64,000 bases of DNA from Tenacibaculum sp. 190524A02b (GTDB lineage Bacteria > Bacteroidota > Bacteroidia > Flavobacteriales > Flavobacteriaceae), in assembly GCF_964036645.1 (NCBI RefSeq), contig NZ_OZ038525.1, forward strand, positions 3,414,001-3,478,000. The letters run 5' to 3'. The notes below the pieces were generated by a model. The model did no database searches and was not told the origin of the DNA. It worked only from the letters and a program-made list of their open reading frames with translations. How positions within the stretch are numbered: position 1 is the first letter of the stretch; each line of letters opens with the position of its first letter. The translations under genes and the position numbers were made by a program. Below are positions 44,939 to 53,544 of this stretch, in pieces.

Positions 44939-45067
44939 CTATTTTCCTCCTCCTTCTCCGTCACCACTTGAACCATCACCACTTCCTCCAGTATTATCTC
45001 CAATTTTATCTTCGTCTATTGGGCTACGAAATACCACTTGCTTTTCTAATGTGTAATTACTTTTCAT
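44939..45067 (-). CDS. Small Gly/Asp-rich peptide (42 aa), possible peptide precursor
   Basis: The ORF begins MKSNYTLEKQVVFRSPIDED and ends in a Gly/Ser/Asp-rich tail (GSGDGSSGDGEGGGK). It has no signal peptide and no cysteine. A structured, charged N-terminus before a glycine-rich C-terminus resembles leader-plus-core precursors of ribosomal natural products, but no modifying enzyme lies beside it. It has its own terminator and lies 134 bp upstream of the kinase gene, so it may be a signal or target of that system. Function unknown. Confidence 0.55.
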   Translation of the reverse strand: MKSNYTLEKQVVFRSPIDEDKIGDNTGGSGDGSSGDGEGGGK

Positions 45068-45415
45068 TTTGTTTATTTTTAATAATATTTATATAATTTT
45101 TTAAAAATAATGTTTTTTACCTAATCTTAAAAAGTTTTTCTAGTATTTATGGGAGCTTAGCGTATCATTGGATAATTTGATATTATTAAAATTATTTTTA
45201 GCTCCTATTTTTGTAAACTCATTATCAATATTTAAGCGTTTTTACATTTCGTTTTTCATACCGCATCAATTCTAAAAATTTAAACTTTGGTTCATAACTT
45301 TTATTTTTGAAGTAATTACTAGTTTTTCATAATCTCTGATTCTATTTATTCCTTTTTAGTCACTCTTTTTATTTTTTAGAGTGAAATTTATATCTGATTA
45401 CTCATAGGTATCTTT

Positions 45416-45463
45416 TGTACACGTTTTTTTTCTGAGAAATTTTTCGTGTACAGTTACTGTACA
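45416..45463. promoter_or_regulatory. Cluster of TGTACA palindromes
   Basis: TGTACACG (45416-45423) pairs with CGTGTACA (45445-45452), and TGTACAGTTACTGTACA (45447-45463) is a perfect palindrome with 8-bp arms. It could be an operator or a cruciform-prone site; no regulator can be assigned. Confidence 0.4.
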
Positions 45464-45580
45464 ATATTTTTTAAAATTTATTTTTTCATTGTACAGCTTT
45501 GTAACCTGAGCTCGGTTTGTATCGAATTAATAATAAATCCTTTTTAAAACTAAAATGTTAGTTCCAAGTGGAAGTATACG

Positions 45581-45673
45581 ATTTACAATACAATAGATTT
45601 TTATTATCGAAAATTTTTCATCTTTGGAATTGTTCTCGATACATCTCCTTACAGTCGATATTCGAACTGACAT
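45581..45673. repeat. Interspersed repeat, copy A
   Basis: It shares GAATTGTTCTCGATACA and TCGATA(T/C)TCGAA(C/T)TGACAT with copy B at 47234-47330. Both copies flank the MATE gene. Confidence 0.65.
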
Positions 45674-45847
45674 CAGGTATATTAAATAAATATAAATCAA
45701 ACATATAGAATCATGTTTTGATTAAATTTTATTCAAATTTAGATTTCGGGAAGCTCAATCTCCATAAAAACCATACCACTTAAAAATAAGTAAAGGAATT
45801 CACCTTATTGGTTTTACATTTTTTATTTTTGAGGTCTATTATATTTT

Positions 45848-47176
45848 ATGGATCAAGACATCAGTTTTAAACGGATAAATAAACTTGCCATCCCTGCTTT
45901 AATTGCAGGTGTTGCAGAACCTTTGCTTTCTACCACAGATTTGGCTATTGTTGGTAATATTGACACCAATGCTACCGAAAGTATTGCGGCTATTGGTGTG
46001 GTTGGTGCTTTTTTATCCATGCTTATTTGGGTGTTTGGACAAACACGTAGTGCCATTTCTTCTATTGTTTCACAATATTTAGGAGCTAATCAACTCAATG
46101 CTATTAAAGATTTACCTGCACAAGCTATTGTTTTAGTAGTTACTACTAGCTTATTAATTCTAGGGTTAACCTATCCGTTTGCTAAAGAAATTTTTGAGTT
46201 CTATAATGCAAAAGGTACCATACTTGAATTTTCTATTGAATATTATAAAATTCGTGTTTTTGGTTTTCCTTTAACCTTATTTGTTATTGCTGTGTTTGGG
46301 GTTTTTAGAGGTTTGCAAAATACGTATTACCCTATGCTTATTGCTATTATTGGTACAGTAGTTAATATTGTTTTGGATGTTATTTTGGTATATGGAATTG
46401 AGGGATACATTCCAGCTATGAATATTCAAGGTGCTGCCTATGCTAGTGTTTTTGCTCAGTTTACTATGGCTGTTATTTCTGGGGTTTTATTATTGAAAAA
46501 AACAAGTATTTCATTACGTTTTACTTTACCTTTTAATAAGGAAACACCACGGTTTATAACCATGATTTTAAACTTATTTGTAAGAACTATTGCTCTTAAT
46601 GTGGCGTTGTATTTTGCTACTTCCTATGCTACTGCTTATGGTAAAGAATACATTGCTGCTTATACTATTGGCTTAAATTTATGGCTTATGGCTGCTTTTA
46701 TGATTGATGGTTATTCTAGTGCTGGTAATATACTTTCAGGAAAGTTGTTAGGCGCAAAGGCTTATGGTACTTTATTGGCTTTGGGCAAAAAATTGATTTT
46801 ATATGGTTTTATTTTTGGGACTGCTTTAGGTGTAATAGGCTTTATTTTTTATCAATTTATTGGTCAAATTTTTACACAGGAAGCTCTTGTTTTAGAGCAG
46901 TTTTACACTAGTTTCTGGATTATACTAGCTATGCAACCTATTTGTGCTATTGCTTTTATTTATGATGGTATGTTTAAAGGACTTGGTGAAACTAAATATC
47001 TTAGAAATATTTTACTTTTAGCTACTTCATTGGTATTTGTGCCTGTTTTACTGGTTTTTGATTATTTTGACTATAAACTGTACGCTATTTGGATTGCTTT
47101 TTATGCTTGGATTATTGCCAGGGGAATTCCTTTAATTTTTCTGTTTAGAAAAAAGTTTGTGCCGCTTTCTAAGTAG
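45848..47176 (+). CDS. MATE-family efflux transporter
   Basis: The 442-residue inner-membrane protein has twelve hydrophobic segments in two related halves. It opens FKRINKLAIPALIAGVAEPLLSTTDLAIVGN, the usual MATE beginning, and contains GAFLSMLIWVFGQTRSAISSIVSQYLGA and GVFRGLQNTYYPMLIAIIGTVVNIVLDVILVYG. It exports drugs or metabolites in exchange for Na+ or H+; the substrate is unknown. Related repeats lie on both sides. Confidence 0.92.
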   Translation: MDQDISFKRINKLAIPALIAGVAEPLLSTTDLAIVGNIDTNATESIAAIGVVGAFLSMLIWVFGQTRSAISSIVSQYLGANQLNAIKDLPAQAIVLVVTTSLLILGLTYPFAKEIFEFYNAKGTILEFSIEYYKIRVFGFPLTLFVIAVFGVFRGLQNTYYPMLIAIIGTVVNIVLDVILVYGIEGYIPAMNIQGAAYASVFAQFTMAVISGVLLLKKTSISLRFTLPFNKETPRFITMILNLFVRTIALNVALYFATSYATAYGKEYIAAYTIGLNLWLMAAFMIDGYSSAGNILSGKLLGAKAYGTLLALGKKLILYGFIFGTALGVIGFIFYQFIGQIFTQEALVLEQFYTSFWIILAMQPICAIAFIYDGMFKGLGETKYLRNILLLATSLVFVPVLLVFDYFDYKLYAIWIAFYAWIIARGIPLIFLFRKKFVPLSK

Positions 47177-47491
47177 TTTTACAAACTATAGTAATTTTTA
47201 ATTGCATTATTGAATGTCATTTCGAGTGAAATTATTTGTAATACAATGGAAAATAATTTTGTATCGAGAAGTTTTCGTTTATAGAATTGTTCTCGATACA
47301 CCTCCTTATAGTCGATACTCGAATTGACATACGCGAAAAAAATATTCGAAAACAGTATAACACAAGATTCTTTTAAATAAATTTCCTTAGTAACTTAAGA
47401 AAAAGTATTTCATAGACCGTATAATTGAAGAATATGATAATGGTTGAACCTTGCGACTAAAATTCCTTATTTTTGATTAAAATTTAAAAAA
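47177..47491. other. Intergenic interval with repeat copy B
   Basis: 315 bp without a gene. It contains the interspersed repeat at 47234-47330; nothing else is recognised. Confidence 0.5.
47234..47330. repeat. Interspersed repeat, copy B, with stem-loop
   Basis: GTATCGAGAA/TTCTCGATAC forms a perfect 10-bp stem, followed by TCGATACTCGAATTGACAT. It is homologous to 45581-45673. Confidence 0.7.
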
Positions 47492-48259
47492 ATGCAAACA
47501 ACTCGACCTAACGGAAGTTTATATACTAAAATTGAAAACAGCATTGCTATTATTGAATTTGGGCATCCGGCTAGTAATTCTTTTCCTAGTGAATTGTTAG
47601 ATAGATTGGCCAAAGAGTTTGATAAGCTTTCTGACTTAAATGAAGTTTCAATTATTGTTTTAAAGTCTGAAGGAGAACGTGCTTTTTGTGCCGGTGCTTC
47701 TTTTGATGAATTGGTAGCTATTAACAATTTAGAGAATGGAAAATATTTCTTTTCTGGTTTTGCAAATGTTATTAATGCTATGCGAAAGTGTTCTAAACTA
47801 ATTGTGGGTCGTGTTCAAGGAAAAACTGTTGGCGGCGGTGTTGGTTTGGCTGCAGCTTGTGATTATGTGTTAGCTACAGAACATGCGGCTATTAAACTTT
47901 CTGAATTTACCATTGGTATTGGGCCATTTGTAATTGCTCCTGCTGTAAAACGTAAAATAGGCGTTAGCGGATTGGCTGAGCTAACGTTAGATGCGACTAG
48001 TTGGAAAAATGCCTACTGGGCAAAGGAAAAAGGATTGTATGCCAGGGTTTTTGAAAATATTGAAGATTTAGATAAAGAGCTTGTTATTTTTACTGAAAAA
48101 TTAGCTTCTTATAATCCTGAAGCTTTGCTTGAAATGAAACAGGCGTTATGGGTTGGCACTGAACATTGGGATACACTACTTATTGAAAGAGCTGAAACTT
48201 CTGGAAAGCTTGTTTTATCTGATTTTACTAAAAAAGCATTAGAAAAATTTAAAAAATAA
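47492..48259 (+). CDS. Enoyl-CoA hydratase/isomerase family protein
   Basis: The 255-residue crotonase-fold enzyme shows the oxyanion-hole segments FCAGASFDELVAI and GRVQGKTVGGGVGLAAACDYVLATEHAAIKLSEFTIGIGPFV. It acts on a CoA thioester in fatty-acid or aromatic degradation. Position 135-140 reads EFTIGIG where classical hydratases carry PE.(L/T).G, so the reaction may differ from plain hydration. It is a single gene ending in a convergent hairpin. Confidence 0.88.
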   Translation: MQTTRPNGSLYTKIENSIAIIEFGHPASNSFPSELLDRLAKEFDKLSDLNEVSIIVLKSEGERAFCAGASFDELVAINNLENGKYFFSGFANVINAMRKCSKLIVGRVQGKTVGGGVGLAAACDYVLATEHAAIKLSEFTIGIGPFVIAPAVKRKIGVSGLAELTLDATSWKNAYWAKEKGLYARVFENIEDLDKELVIFTEKLASYNPEALLEMKQALWVGTEHWDTLLIERAETSGKLVLSDFTKKALEKFKK

Positions 48260-48263
48260 AAAC

Positions 48264-48300
48264 AGTACGGTATTCAATATAAACTATTTAATACCGTACT
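48264..48300. terminator. Hairpin between convergent genes
   Basis: AGTACGGTATT/AATACCGTACT, an 11-bp perfect stem shortly after the enoyl-CoA hydratase stop. Confidence 0.6.
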
Positions 48301-48398
48301 TAATACCATTCATAACGTAAGTTTGCTCAATTAAACTGTCTACTTTTCTTATGAGTAAATTCACATTATAAATGGTATAACTATATAGAAAACTAAAC

Positions 48399-49268
48399 CT
48401 ATTTGTTTTTAAAATAACTTGGTTTCCAAATTAGGTTCCCAAATATTATTTTTAGTTTGTGTTTTAACGTTTTACATTTTTTTACTTCTTTATAGATATT
48501 TATATATTCTATAAAATTAATTTTAATAGGATTGTTTGTTTTTATGTTTTTGGTAAGTCCGTAAACTACTTTTTCTTGTTCTCTTTGAAATGTTCCAAAA
48601 AGTTTATCCCACAAAATAAAAACACCTCCATAATTTTTATCTAAATACTTTCGGTTGGATCCGTGGTGCACTCTATGATTGGATGGCGTATTGAATACCT
48701 CATCTAACCATCCTAATTTACCAATTCGTTCTGTATGAATCCAGGTTTGAAATTGTGCTACTAAAACCAACCCTACAATTGCCTGAAATGGTGAAAAACC
48801 TATAAGTACCATTGGTATTAAAAATGCCCACTCAAACAATCCTTCTACAATACTTAATCGCATAGAAATAGTTAAATTATAATCTTCTGAAGAATGATGA
48901 ACGCTATGACTTGCCCATAAAATTCGATGCTCATGTTCTAAACGATGCATCCAATAATAGGTTAAATCTGCTACAATAAAAGCGAATACCCAAGTATAAA
49001 TATTACTAGGAATTGTTATTGGAGTTATCCAATGAAAAGGCATTAAACAGATGACACCAATAGAACCTATGATTGTTTTTTCTATAAGTTGATTCATAAA
49101 GAAAATAGCAATATTCGCTAAAGTATCTTTCCATCTTCTTTTTTTTCTCAACAATACATCAATAACTATTTCTAATAGTATTAAACTTATGTTGAATATA
49201 AAAAAGTAACCTATATACAACATAATTGACGACTCTTGGAACAGTGATATTAATTTGGCAAAACTCAT
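48399..49268 (-). CDS. Sterol desaturase/fatty acid hydroxylase family membrane enzyme
   Basis: The 289-residue multi-spanning protein has the histidine clusters of the di-iron hydroxylase family: HRLEHEH, HSVHH within ASHSVHHSSEDYN, and later HRVHHGSN. It inserts oxygen or a double bond into a lipid in the inner membrane. The substrate cannot be told from sequence; members act on sterols, carotenoids and ether lipids. It follows a 61-residue membrane protein by 4 bp, probably one operon. Confidence 0.88.
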   Translation of the reverse strand: MSFAKLISLFQESSIMLYIGYFFIFNISLILLEIVIDVLLRKKRRWKDTLANIAIFFMNQLIEKTIIGSIGVICLMPFHWITPITIPSNIYTWVFAFIVADLTYYWMHRLEHEHRILWASHSVHHSSEDYNLTISMRLSIVEGLFEWAFLIPMVLIGFSPFQAIVGLVLVAQFQTWIHTERIGKLGWLDEVFNTPSNHRVHHGSNRKYLDKNYGGVFILWDKLFGTFQREQEKVVYGLTKNIKTNNPIKINFIEYINIYKEVKKCKTLKHKLKIIFGNLIWKPSYFKNK

Positions 49269-49272
49269 TTTC

Positions 49273-49458
49273 TTATGCTTGTTTTTTAGTTACGTATTCA
49301 GGAATAAAGTGAGAGAACCATAAAAACCACAGTAGATTTGTTAAAACCCATGGGGAATTGTTTCCTTGAAAAAAGTCGATTATATAAGGAATATAATAGA
49401 TTCCCACAAAACCTAAAAAACCTAAATACCAATACTTTTGTACTTTATAATCTTTCAT
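49273..49458 (-). CDS. Small two-helix membrane protein (61 aa)
   Basis: Residues 10-29 (YWYLGFLGFVGIYYIPYIID) and 37-51 (WVLTNLLWFLWFSHF) are hydrophobic, joined by a short loop. The ends are charged. It starts at a clear ATG and lies 4 bp upstream of the hydroxylase-type gene, which supports it as a real gene and as a possible partner. No family recognised. Confidence 0.65.
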   Translation of the reverse strand: MKDYKVQKYWYLGFLGFVGIYYIPYIIDFFQGNNSPWVLTNLLWFLWFSHFIPEYVTKKQA

Positions 49459-49680
49459 GTTCCCAAATTTTTAATCGTAAGAGAGATCGCCAAGAGTTTA
49501 ATTTCCAGACGTCTTGCATTACATAATTTTTAAATATTTTCTACTAGATACCCGTATACATACATCGGGGTATTTCATTTTACAATACAAAAGTAGTTGT
49601 GAGTAAGGCTGGAGTGTTTGTTTATTTAAGACAAAAACAATCATCATAGCAAGAAGATATTTTTTATCTTTTGTATTTAG

Positions 49681-50550
49681 TTAAATGACAGGAATATAGA
49701 TTTCAGTTATCAATTCTTCTTGAGGAGTATCTTCTTCATCGTTCAAATAAAACTCTAAGATTGGTGCATCTGCAAACTCTAATTGAACTTCATATATCCA
49801 ATGAGCATAAATTGTATTATAGGTCTCAAAACAGCTTTCATGGCTTCCTTTATGAATAAATTTTGCATACTTTTGAGAAGGCACCTCTTGAATCTTAAAC
49901 ATTCCTTTTTCTTCAATCTTTTGTTTTTTAGCAAGTATAACACCAGCATTATATCTACAATTAATAGATTCCGTTATCTCATCATCATCTAAAATTTGTC
50001 CTACAACAATCGTTTCATCAGTTAATAACTTATTACTATATGCATACTTTAAAAGCTGTTTCCAAGTCTTCTCTATACCTTTTATATTTTCATAGGTTCC
50101 TTGATATTGCAAATAAAGCATTTGAAATGTTGGCAGTGTTTCAATTTCAAATCTTAATAAAGGATTGTTTTTTTTAATAGGTTCTTCTAGAATTTCATTG
50201 GTAATTTTTTGTTGTAATGTATAAGAATTCCTAAATCTTGAAGGAGTACAACGAAAATGCTTTTTAAAAGCTTTACTAAAAGCAGCCACATCACTATACC
50301 CAATTTCTAAAGCAATATCTGAAATTTCAGCATCAGAGAACTTTAAATATTCCGCAGCTTTTTCTAGTTTTCTTCTTTTAAGAAATTGACCAATAGTTTC
50401 GTGCTGTAATGCTAAAAATATTCTATTAATATTTCGATAGGAATAAAAAGAAATATCTTCAATTTCATGTACGTCGATTGATGTTTTAAAACGCGTTTCT
50501 AAAAAGTTTAACAACTTATTAAATCGCTCTACTTGTGTTTCATTTTTCAT
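49681..50550 (-). CDS. AraC-family regulator with GyrI-like effector domain
   Basis: The 289-residue regulator has an N-terminal AraC helix-turn-helix pair (residues about 5-110: YRNINRIFLALQHETIGQFLKRRKLEKAAEYLKFSD and DIALEIGYSDVAAFSKAFKKHFRCTPSRFR). A C-terminal GyrI-like domain (from about 130, FEIETLPTFQMLYLQYQGTYENI) probably binds a small molecule. The order HTH-then-effector matches Rob/SoxS-like multidrug regulators. It is divergent from the 50.7 kb gene pair, so it may control it. Confidence 0.9.
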   Translation of the reverse strand: MKNETQVERFNKLLNFLETRFKTSIDVHEIEDISFYSYRNINRIFLALQHETIGQFLKRRKLEKAAEYLKFSDAEISDIALEIGYSDVAAFSKAFKKHFRCTPSRFRNSYTLQQKITNEILEEPIKKNNPLLRFEIETLPTFQMLYLQYQGTYENIKGIEKTWKQLLKYAYSNKLLTDETIVVGQILDDDEITESINCRYNAGVILAKKQKIEEKGMFKIQEVPSQKYAKFIHKGSHESCFETYNTIYAHWIYEVQLEFADAPILEFYLNDEEDTPQEELITEIYIPVI

Positions 50551-50702
50551 GTATGTGTTGTATCTACCAAAATTACAGTAAGTTTTTTCTTAATGGTTTG
50601 TTTATCTAGGACAAAAGGAAAAAAAACTATTGTCTTAAATGAACAAACCCACACTTAACCTAAAGTATACTTTTACCTAAAAATTTAATAAGCTTTTGTA
50701 AT

Positions 50703-51077
50703 ATGTATCGAATCACTTTATTTATTATGTTGTTTTTACTATCTCTTTCTCTTTTTTCTCAAAAAGGTTTAAAGTCAAAATTATATGGAAAATGGCAAAT
50801 TGAAAGTTATGAAATACTTGGTGAAATACATCAACCTTCTTTAAAAGAACGTAATGATTATATTTTATTTAAAACCAACATGTTTTTTGAAATTTTCTCG
50901 GAAGGAAATCAAGACAAAGGATCTTGGAGTTTTAACAAAGAAGCTAAAATATCACTTATAACAGATGACAACCAAAGCTTAGAGGTTACTTTATTAAAAA
51001 TCACTTCGGATTTTTTAACTATAAAGTACAATACTAAAGATTTAGACTATATTATTTTTCATTATAAAAAACAATAA
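50703..51077 (+). CDS. Small exported protein, lipocalin-like
   Basis: The 124-residue protein has a signal peptide (MYRITLFIMLFLLSLSLFSQ). The mature part reads LYGKWQIESYEILG, then KGSWSFNKEAKISLITDDNQSLEVTLLKI, a pattern of small lipocalin-like proteins that start with GKW. No binding site is visible. It is followed 3 bp later by another exported protein, probably co-transcribed. Confidence 0.65.
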   Translation: MYRITLFIMLFLLSLSLFSQKGLKSKLYGKWQIESYEILGEIHQPSLKERNDYILFKTNMFFEIFSEGNQDKGSWSFNKEAKISLITDDNQSLEVTLLKITSDFLTIKYNTKDLDYIIFHYKKQ

Positions 51078-51080
51078 GCG

Positions 51081-51629
51081 ATGCGTTGTTTATTTTGGTT
51101 AGCTCTTTTTTCAATGGGCTTCATTCATTCTCAAAGCCCCAATACCAATACAAAAGAAACTCAAAAAACTATCCATATAGTTTCTTACAATACTATTTTT
51201 AGTAAACAGTATAAAGGATTTAAAATAAAATACTCAGAGTTTACAGATACTGAAGAGGATTTTATAATTCCTGCTGTATTTTCATTTAACAACTACCAAC
51301 TAAAGTCTAATATTTTAAAAAGCAAAGGCTACAAAAGTTCTAATCAATTTTTATTAGGAGCTGGTTTAGATGGGTTTATTAAATTTTATAAAGGTTTTTA
51401 TGTTGGTATTGGTGTAAATATTCCTTTTGGTTATGAAACAACTAGAAACTTGAGCAATAAACAACAATCAAAATTCTTAATTGGTTTCGAGTCTAAGCAA
51501 GGCATACGATTGATTCCTTGGAAAGAACTGGGTATTGTTTTGGGGATAAATTACAAACAGTATTTTATCAATTCTAACGTATTAAATAGAGAGTTTAACC
51601 TTGAACTAGAGCTAGGCATTAATTTTTAA
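51081..51629 (+). CDS. Exported protein, possible small outer-membrane barrel
   Basis: The 182-residue protein has a signal peptide ending near IHSQ. The C-terminal half alternates in beta-strand style (FLLGAGLDGFIKFYKGFYVGIGVNIPFGYE, LNLELELGINF) and ends in a hydrophobic strand with a terminal Phe, as outer-membrane barrels do. The family is unrecognised. It starts 3 bp after the preceding gene's stop. Confidence 0.6.
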   Translation: MRCLFWLALFSMGFIHSQSPNTNTKETQKTIHIVSYNTIFSKQYKGFKIKYSEFTDTEEDFIIPAVFSFNNYQLKSNILKSKGYKSSNQFLLGAGLDGFIKFYKGFYVGIGVNIPFGYETTRNLSNKQQSKFLIGFESKQGIRLIPWKELGIVLGINYKQYFINSNVLNREFNLELELGINF

Positions 51630-51703
51630 GGACTTTTTAACCTTCTAAAACTAGAACTTTTAAAATCAAAATTTGTATTTTCGGCGCGTAAAAGCAGTTT
51701 AAG

Positions 51704-51799
51704 ATGGACAATTTATTATTTGCTGGTTTAGCAGTTTTAGTTGTAATTGTGTATTTTTTTAATAAATACAGAAGTAACAAAAAGTTTAGAAGAAAGTGA
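51704..51799 (+). CDS. Small single-helix membrane peptide (31 aa)
   Basis: The ORF starts MDNLLFAGLAVLVVIVYFF, followed by a basic tail (NKYRSNKKFRRK). Its stop overlaps the GTG start of the next gene in GTGA, so the two are translationally coupled. The helix-plus-basic-tail form suits a small inner-membrane protein with a cytoplasmic C-terminus. Function unknown. Confidence 0.6.
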   Translation: MDNLLFAGLAVLVVIVYFFNKYRSNKKFRRK

Positions 51800-52245
51800 G
51801 TACTATTAGAATAACTAAGCAATTTAGTTTTGAAACAGGTCATGCATTGTATGGCTATGACGGAAAGTGTAAAAATGTACATGGGCATAGTTATAAACTA
51901 TCTGTTACTGTGGTTGGTAAACCAATAACTGATTCTACTAATGTAAAGTATGGAATGGTTATAGATTTTGGCGACTTAAAAAAAATAGTTAAAGAGGAAA
52001 TTGTTGATGTTTTTGATCATGCTACTGTTTTTAACCAAAACACGCCTCATATTGAGTTAGCTAAAGAATTGATGGATAGAGATCATCATGTTATACTTGT
52101 TGACTACCAACCAACTAGTGAAATGATGATTATTGATTTTGCTTCTAAAATTAAAAAGAGATTACCTGAGAATATTCAGCTACATTCTTTAAAATTACAA
52201 GAAACAGATACAAGTTTCGCTGAATGGCATGCTAGTGAAAACTAG
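51796..52245 (+). CDS. queD: 6-pyruvoyltetrahydropterin synthase/QueD family protein
   Basis: The 149-residue enzyme is the QueD/PTPS type that makes 6-carboxytetrahydropterin for queuosine (or a related pterin). It has the zinc histidines in FETGHAL and CKNVHGHSYKL, and the catalytic part MVIDFGDLKKIVKEEIVDVFDHATVF and QETDTSFAEWH. It uses a GTG start overlapping the upstream 31-residue ORF by 4 bp. It converges with pth, with 4 bp between stops. Confidence 0.9.
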   Translation: MSTIRITKQFSFETGHALYGYDGKCKNVHGHSYKLSVTVVGKPITDSTNVKYGMVIDFGDLKKIVKEEIVDVFDHATVFNQNTPHIELAKELMDRDHHVILVDYQPTSEMMIIDFASKIKKRLPENIQLHSLKLQETDTSFAEWHASEN

Positions 52246-52249
52246 CATT

Positions 52250-52885
52250 TTATTTGCCATTAAATTCATTCATTGTATTTGAGAGTCCTGCAGTAATAAA
52301 AGAAGTTACTGCATTAACTGAAAAGGGGATACGTTCAATCATAGCACTTTCTTCTTCTCCACTCCATTCACCTAATACAAAGTCAACTTGTCTTCCTTTT
52401 CTATAATCAGCACCTACTCCGAAACGAAAACGAGGATACGCGCCTGTATTAAATTTATCTTGAATGTCTTTTAAACCATTATGGCCTCCAGAACTTCCTT
52501 TTCCTTTAATTCTAACCTTACCAAAATCAATATTCAAGTCGTCAGTAATTACCAATAAGTTTTCTACTTGAATATTTTCTTTTTTCATCCAATACATGAC
52601 AGCTTTACCACTCAAATTCATATAAGTGTTAGGCTTTAATACAAAAACTGTTTTTCCTTTTATTTTTAACTTAGCTAGATCTCCTAGCTTTTCAGTTTCA
52701 AAACTCCCTTCGTTCTCCTTTACAAAAGCATCTACAATACGAAAACCAATATTGTGACGCGTATTATGGTATTTTTCACCAATATTTCCTAAACCTACAA
52801 TTAAAAATTTTTTCATCGGATCTGTTTCTTTATCAGGTTGATTAGAATTCTTAAATACTGTTTTTAAATATGTAAAAATATTCAT
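52250..52885 (-). CDS. pth: Peptidyl-tRNA hydrolase
   Basis: The 211-residue enzyme frees peptidyl-tRNAs. It contains FLIVGLGNIGEKYHNTRHNIGF with the catalytic His, the substrate Asn in NTYMNLSG, and ITDDLNIDFGKVRIKGKGSSGGHNGLKDI. The conserved part begins MKKFLIVGLGN at residue 25 (52813); the 24-residue extension is seen in some flavobacteria, so either start is possible. It lies downstream of rplY, separated by a terminator. Confidence 0.93.
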   Translation of the reverse strand: MNIFTYLKTVFKNSNQPDKETDPMKKFLIVGLGNIGEKYHNTRHNIGFRIVDAFVKENEGSFETEKLGDLAKLKIKGKTVFVLKPNTYMNLSGKAVMYWMKKENIQVENLLVITDDLNIDFGKVRIKGKGSSGGHNGLKDIQDKFNTGAYPRFRFGVGADYRKGRQVDFVLGEWSGEEESAMIERIPFSVNAVTSFITAGLSNTMNEFNGK

Positions 52886-52899
52886 TGTTTTAAACTAAA

Positions 52900-52924
52900 A
52901 AAGCGCTACACAAGGTAACGCTTT
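52900..52924 (-). terminator. Terminator of rplY
   Basis: AAAGCGTTAC/GTAGCGCTTT stem (one mismatch) with a T-run on the minus strand, between rplY and pth. Confidence 0.8.
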
Positions 52925-52947
52925 TTATATTTTTTAAAACTAAGCTA

Positions 52948-53523
52948 TTAACTTTCAGCTTCAGCAGCAGCTTTAGCAGCATTACGAGACATACGTACTT
53001 GAGCAACCACAGTGTTATCTGGGTGCAAGAATGTATATGCTTCATTTTTAAGCTCAGTAATATATAATTTATTACCAATTTCTAACTCAGTGATATCAGC
53101 TTCAATAAAATCTGGTAAGTCAGCTGGTAATGCTTTTACTTTTACTTTGCGCATGTTATGACGTAAAGCTCCACCAACCATAACCCCTTTAGAGCTACCT
53201 ACTAATTTTACTGGAATTTCCATAGTTACTGGCTTATCTTCAAATAACTGGTAGAAATCTATGTGTAAAATTTTATCAGATACTGGGTGAAACTGAATAT
53301 CTTGTAAAACAGCGTTATATGTTTTTCCTTCAAGTTCAATCGTAGCAGTGTATACATTTGGAGTATAAACTAATGGTTTGAACGCTTTTTCATCTGCTGA
53401 AAAGTGTACAGGCTTATCTCCTCCGTATAATACGCAAGGAACCTTTCCAGCATTACGTAAGGCTTTAGTTGCTACTTTACCTACGCTTTCTCTTTGAGAT
53501 CCATTGATTGTAATTGACTTCAT
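52948..53523 (-). CDS. rplY: 50S ribosomal protein L25 (Ctc type)
   Basis: The 191-residue protein starts [35 protein letters not shown], the L25 domain that binds 5S rRNA, and continues with a Ctc-type C-terminal beta domain ([52 protein letters not shown]). The Ala/Glu-rich end is typical. It follows prs by 21 bp, and the prs-rplY-pth order is common in bacteria. Confidence 0.95.
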   Translation of the reverse strand: MKSITINGSQRESVGKVATKALRNAGKVPCVLYGGDKPVHFSADEKAFKPLVYTPNVYTATIELEGKTYNAVLQDIQFHPVSDKILHIDFYQLFEDKPVTMEIPVKLVGSSKGVMVGGALRHNMRKVKVKALPADLPDFIEADITELEIGNKLYITELKNEAYTFLHPDNTVVAQVRMSRNAAKAAAEAES

Positions 53524-53544
53524 TACTTATATATTAATTATAAT

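Larger units (their letters stand above)
45068..45847. other. 780-bp AT-rich non-coding interval
   Basis: No credible ORF on either strand. It contains TGTACACG..CGTGTACA and a 17-bp palindrome (45416-45463), an interspersed repeat copy (45581-45673) and the upstream region of the MATE gene. Confidence 0.6.

Noticed and set aside
44896-45096. Plus-strand 66-codon ORF
   Set aside because: It is the shadow of the Gly-rich minus-strand ORF; its translation is low-complexity Leu/His.
52890-53078. Minus-strand 62-codon ORF overlapping rplY
   Set aside because: Out-of-frame shadow of rplY that runs through its terminator.
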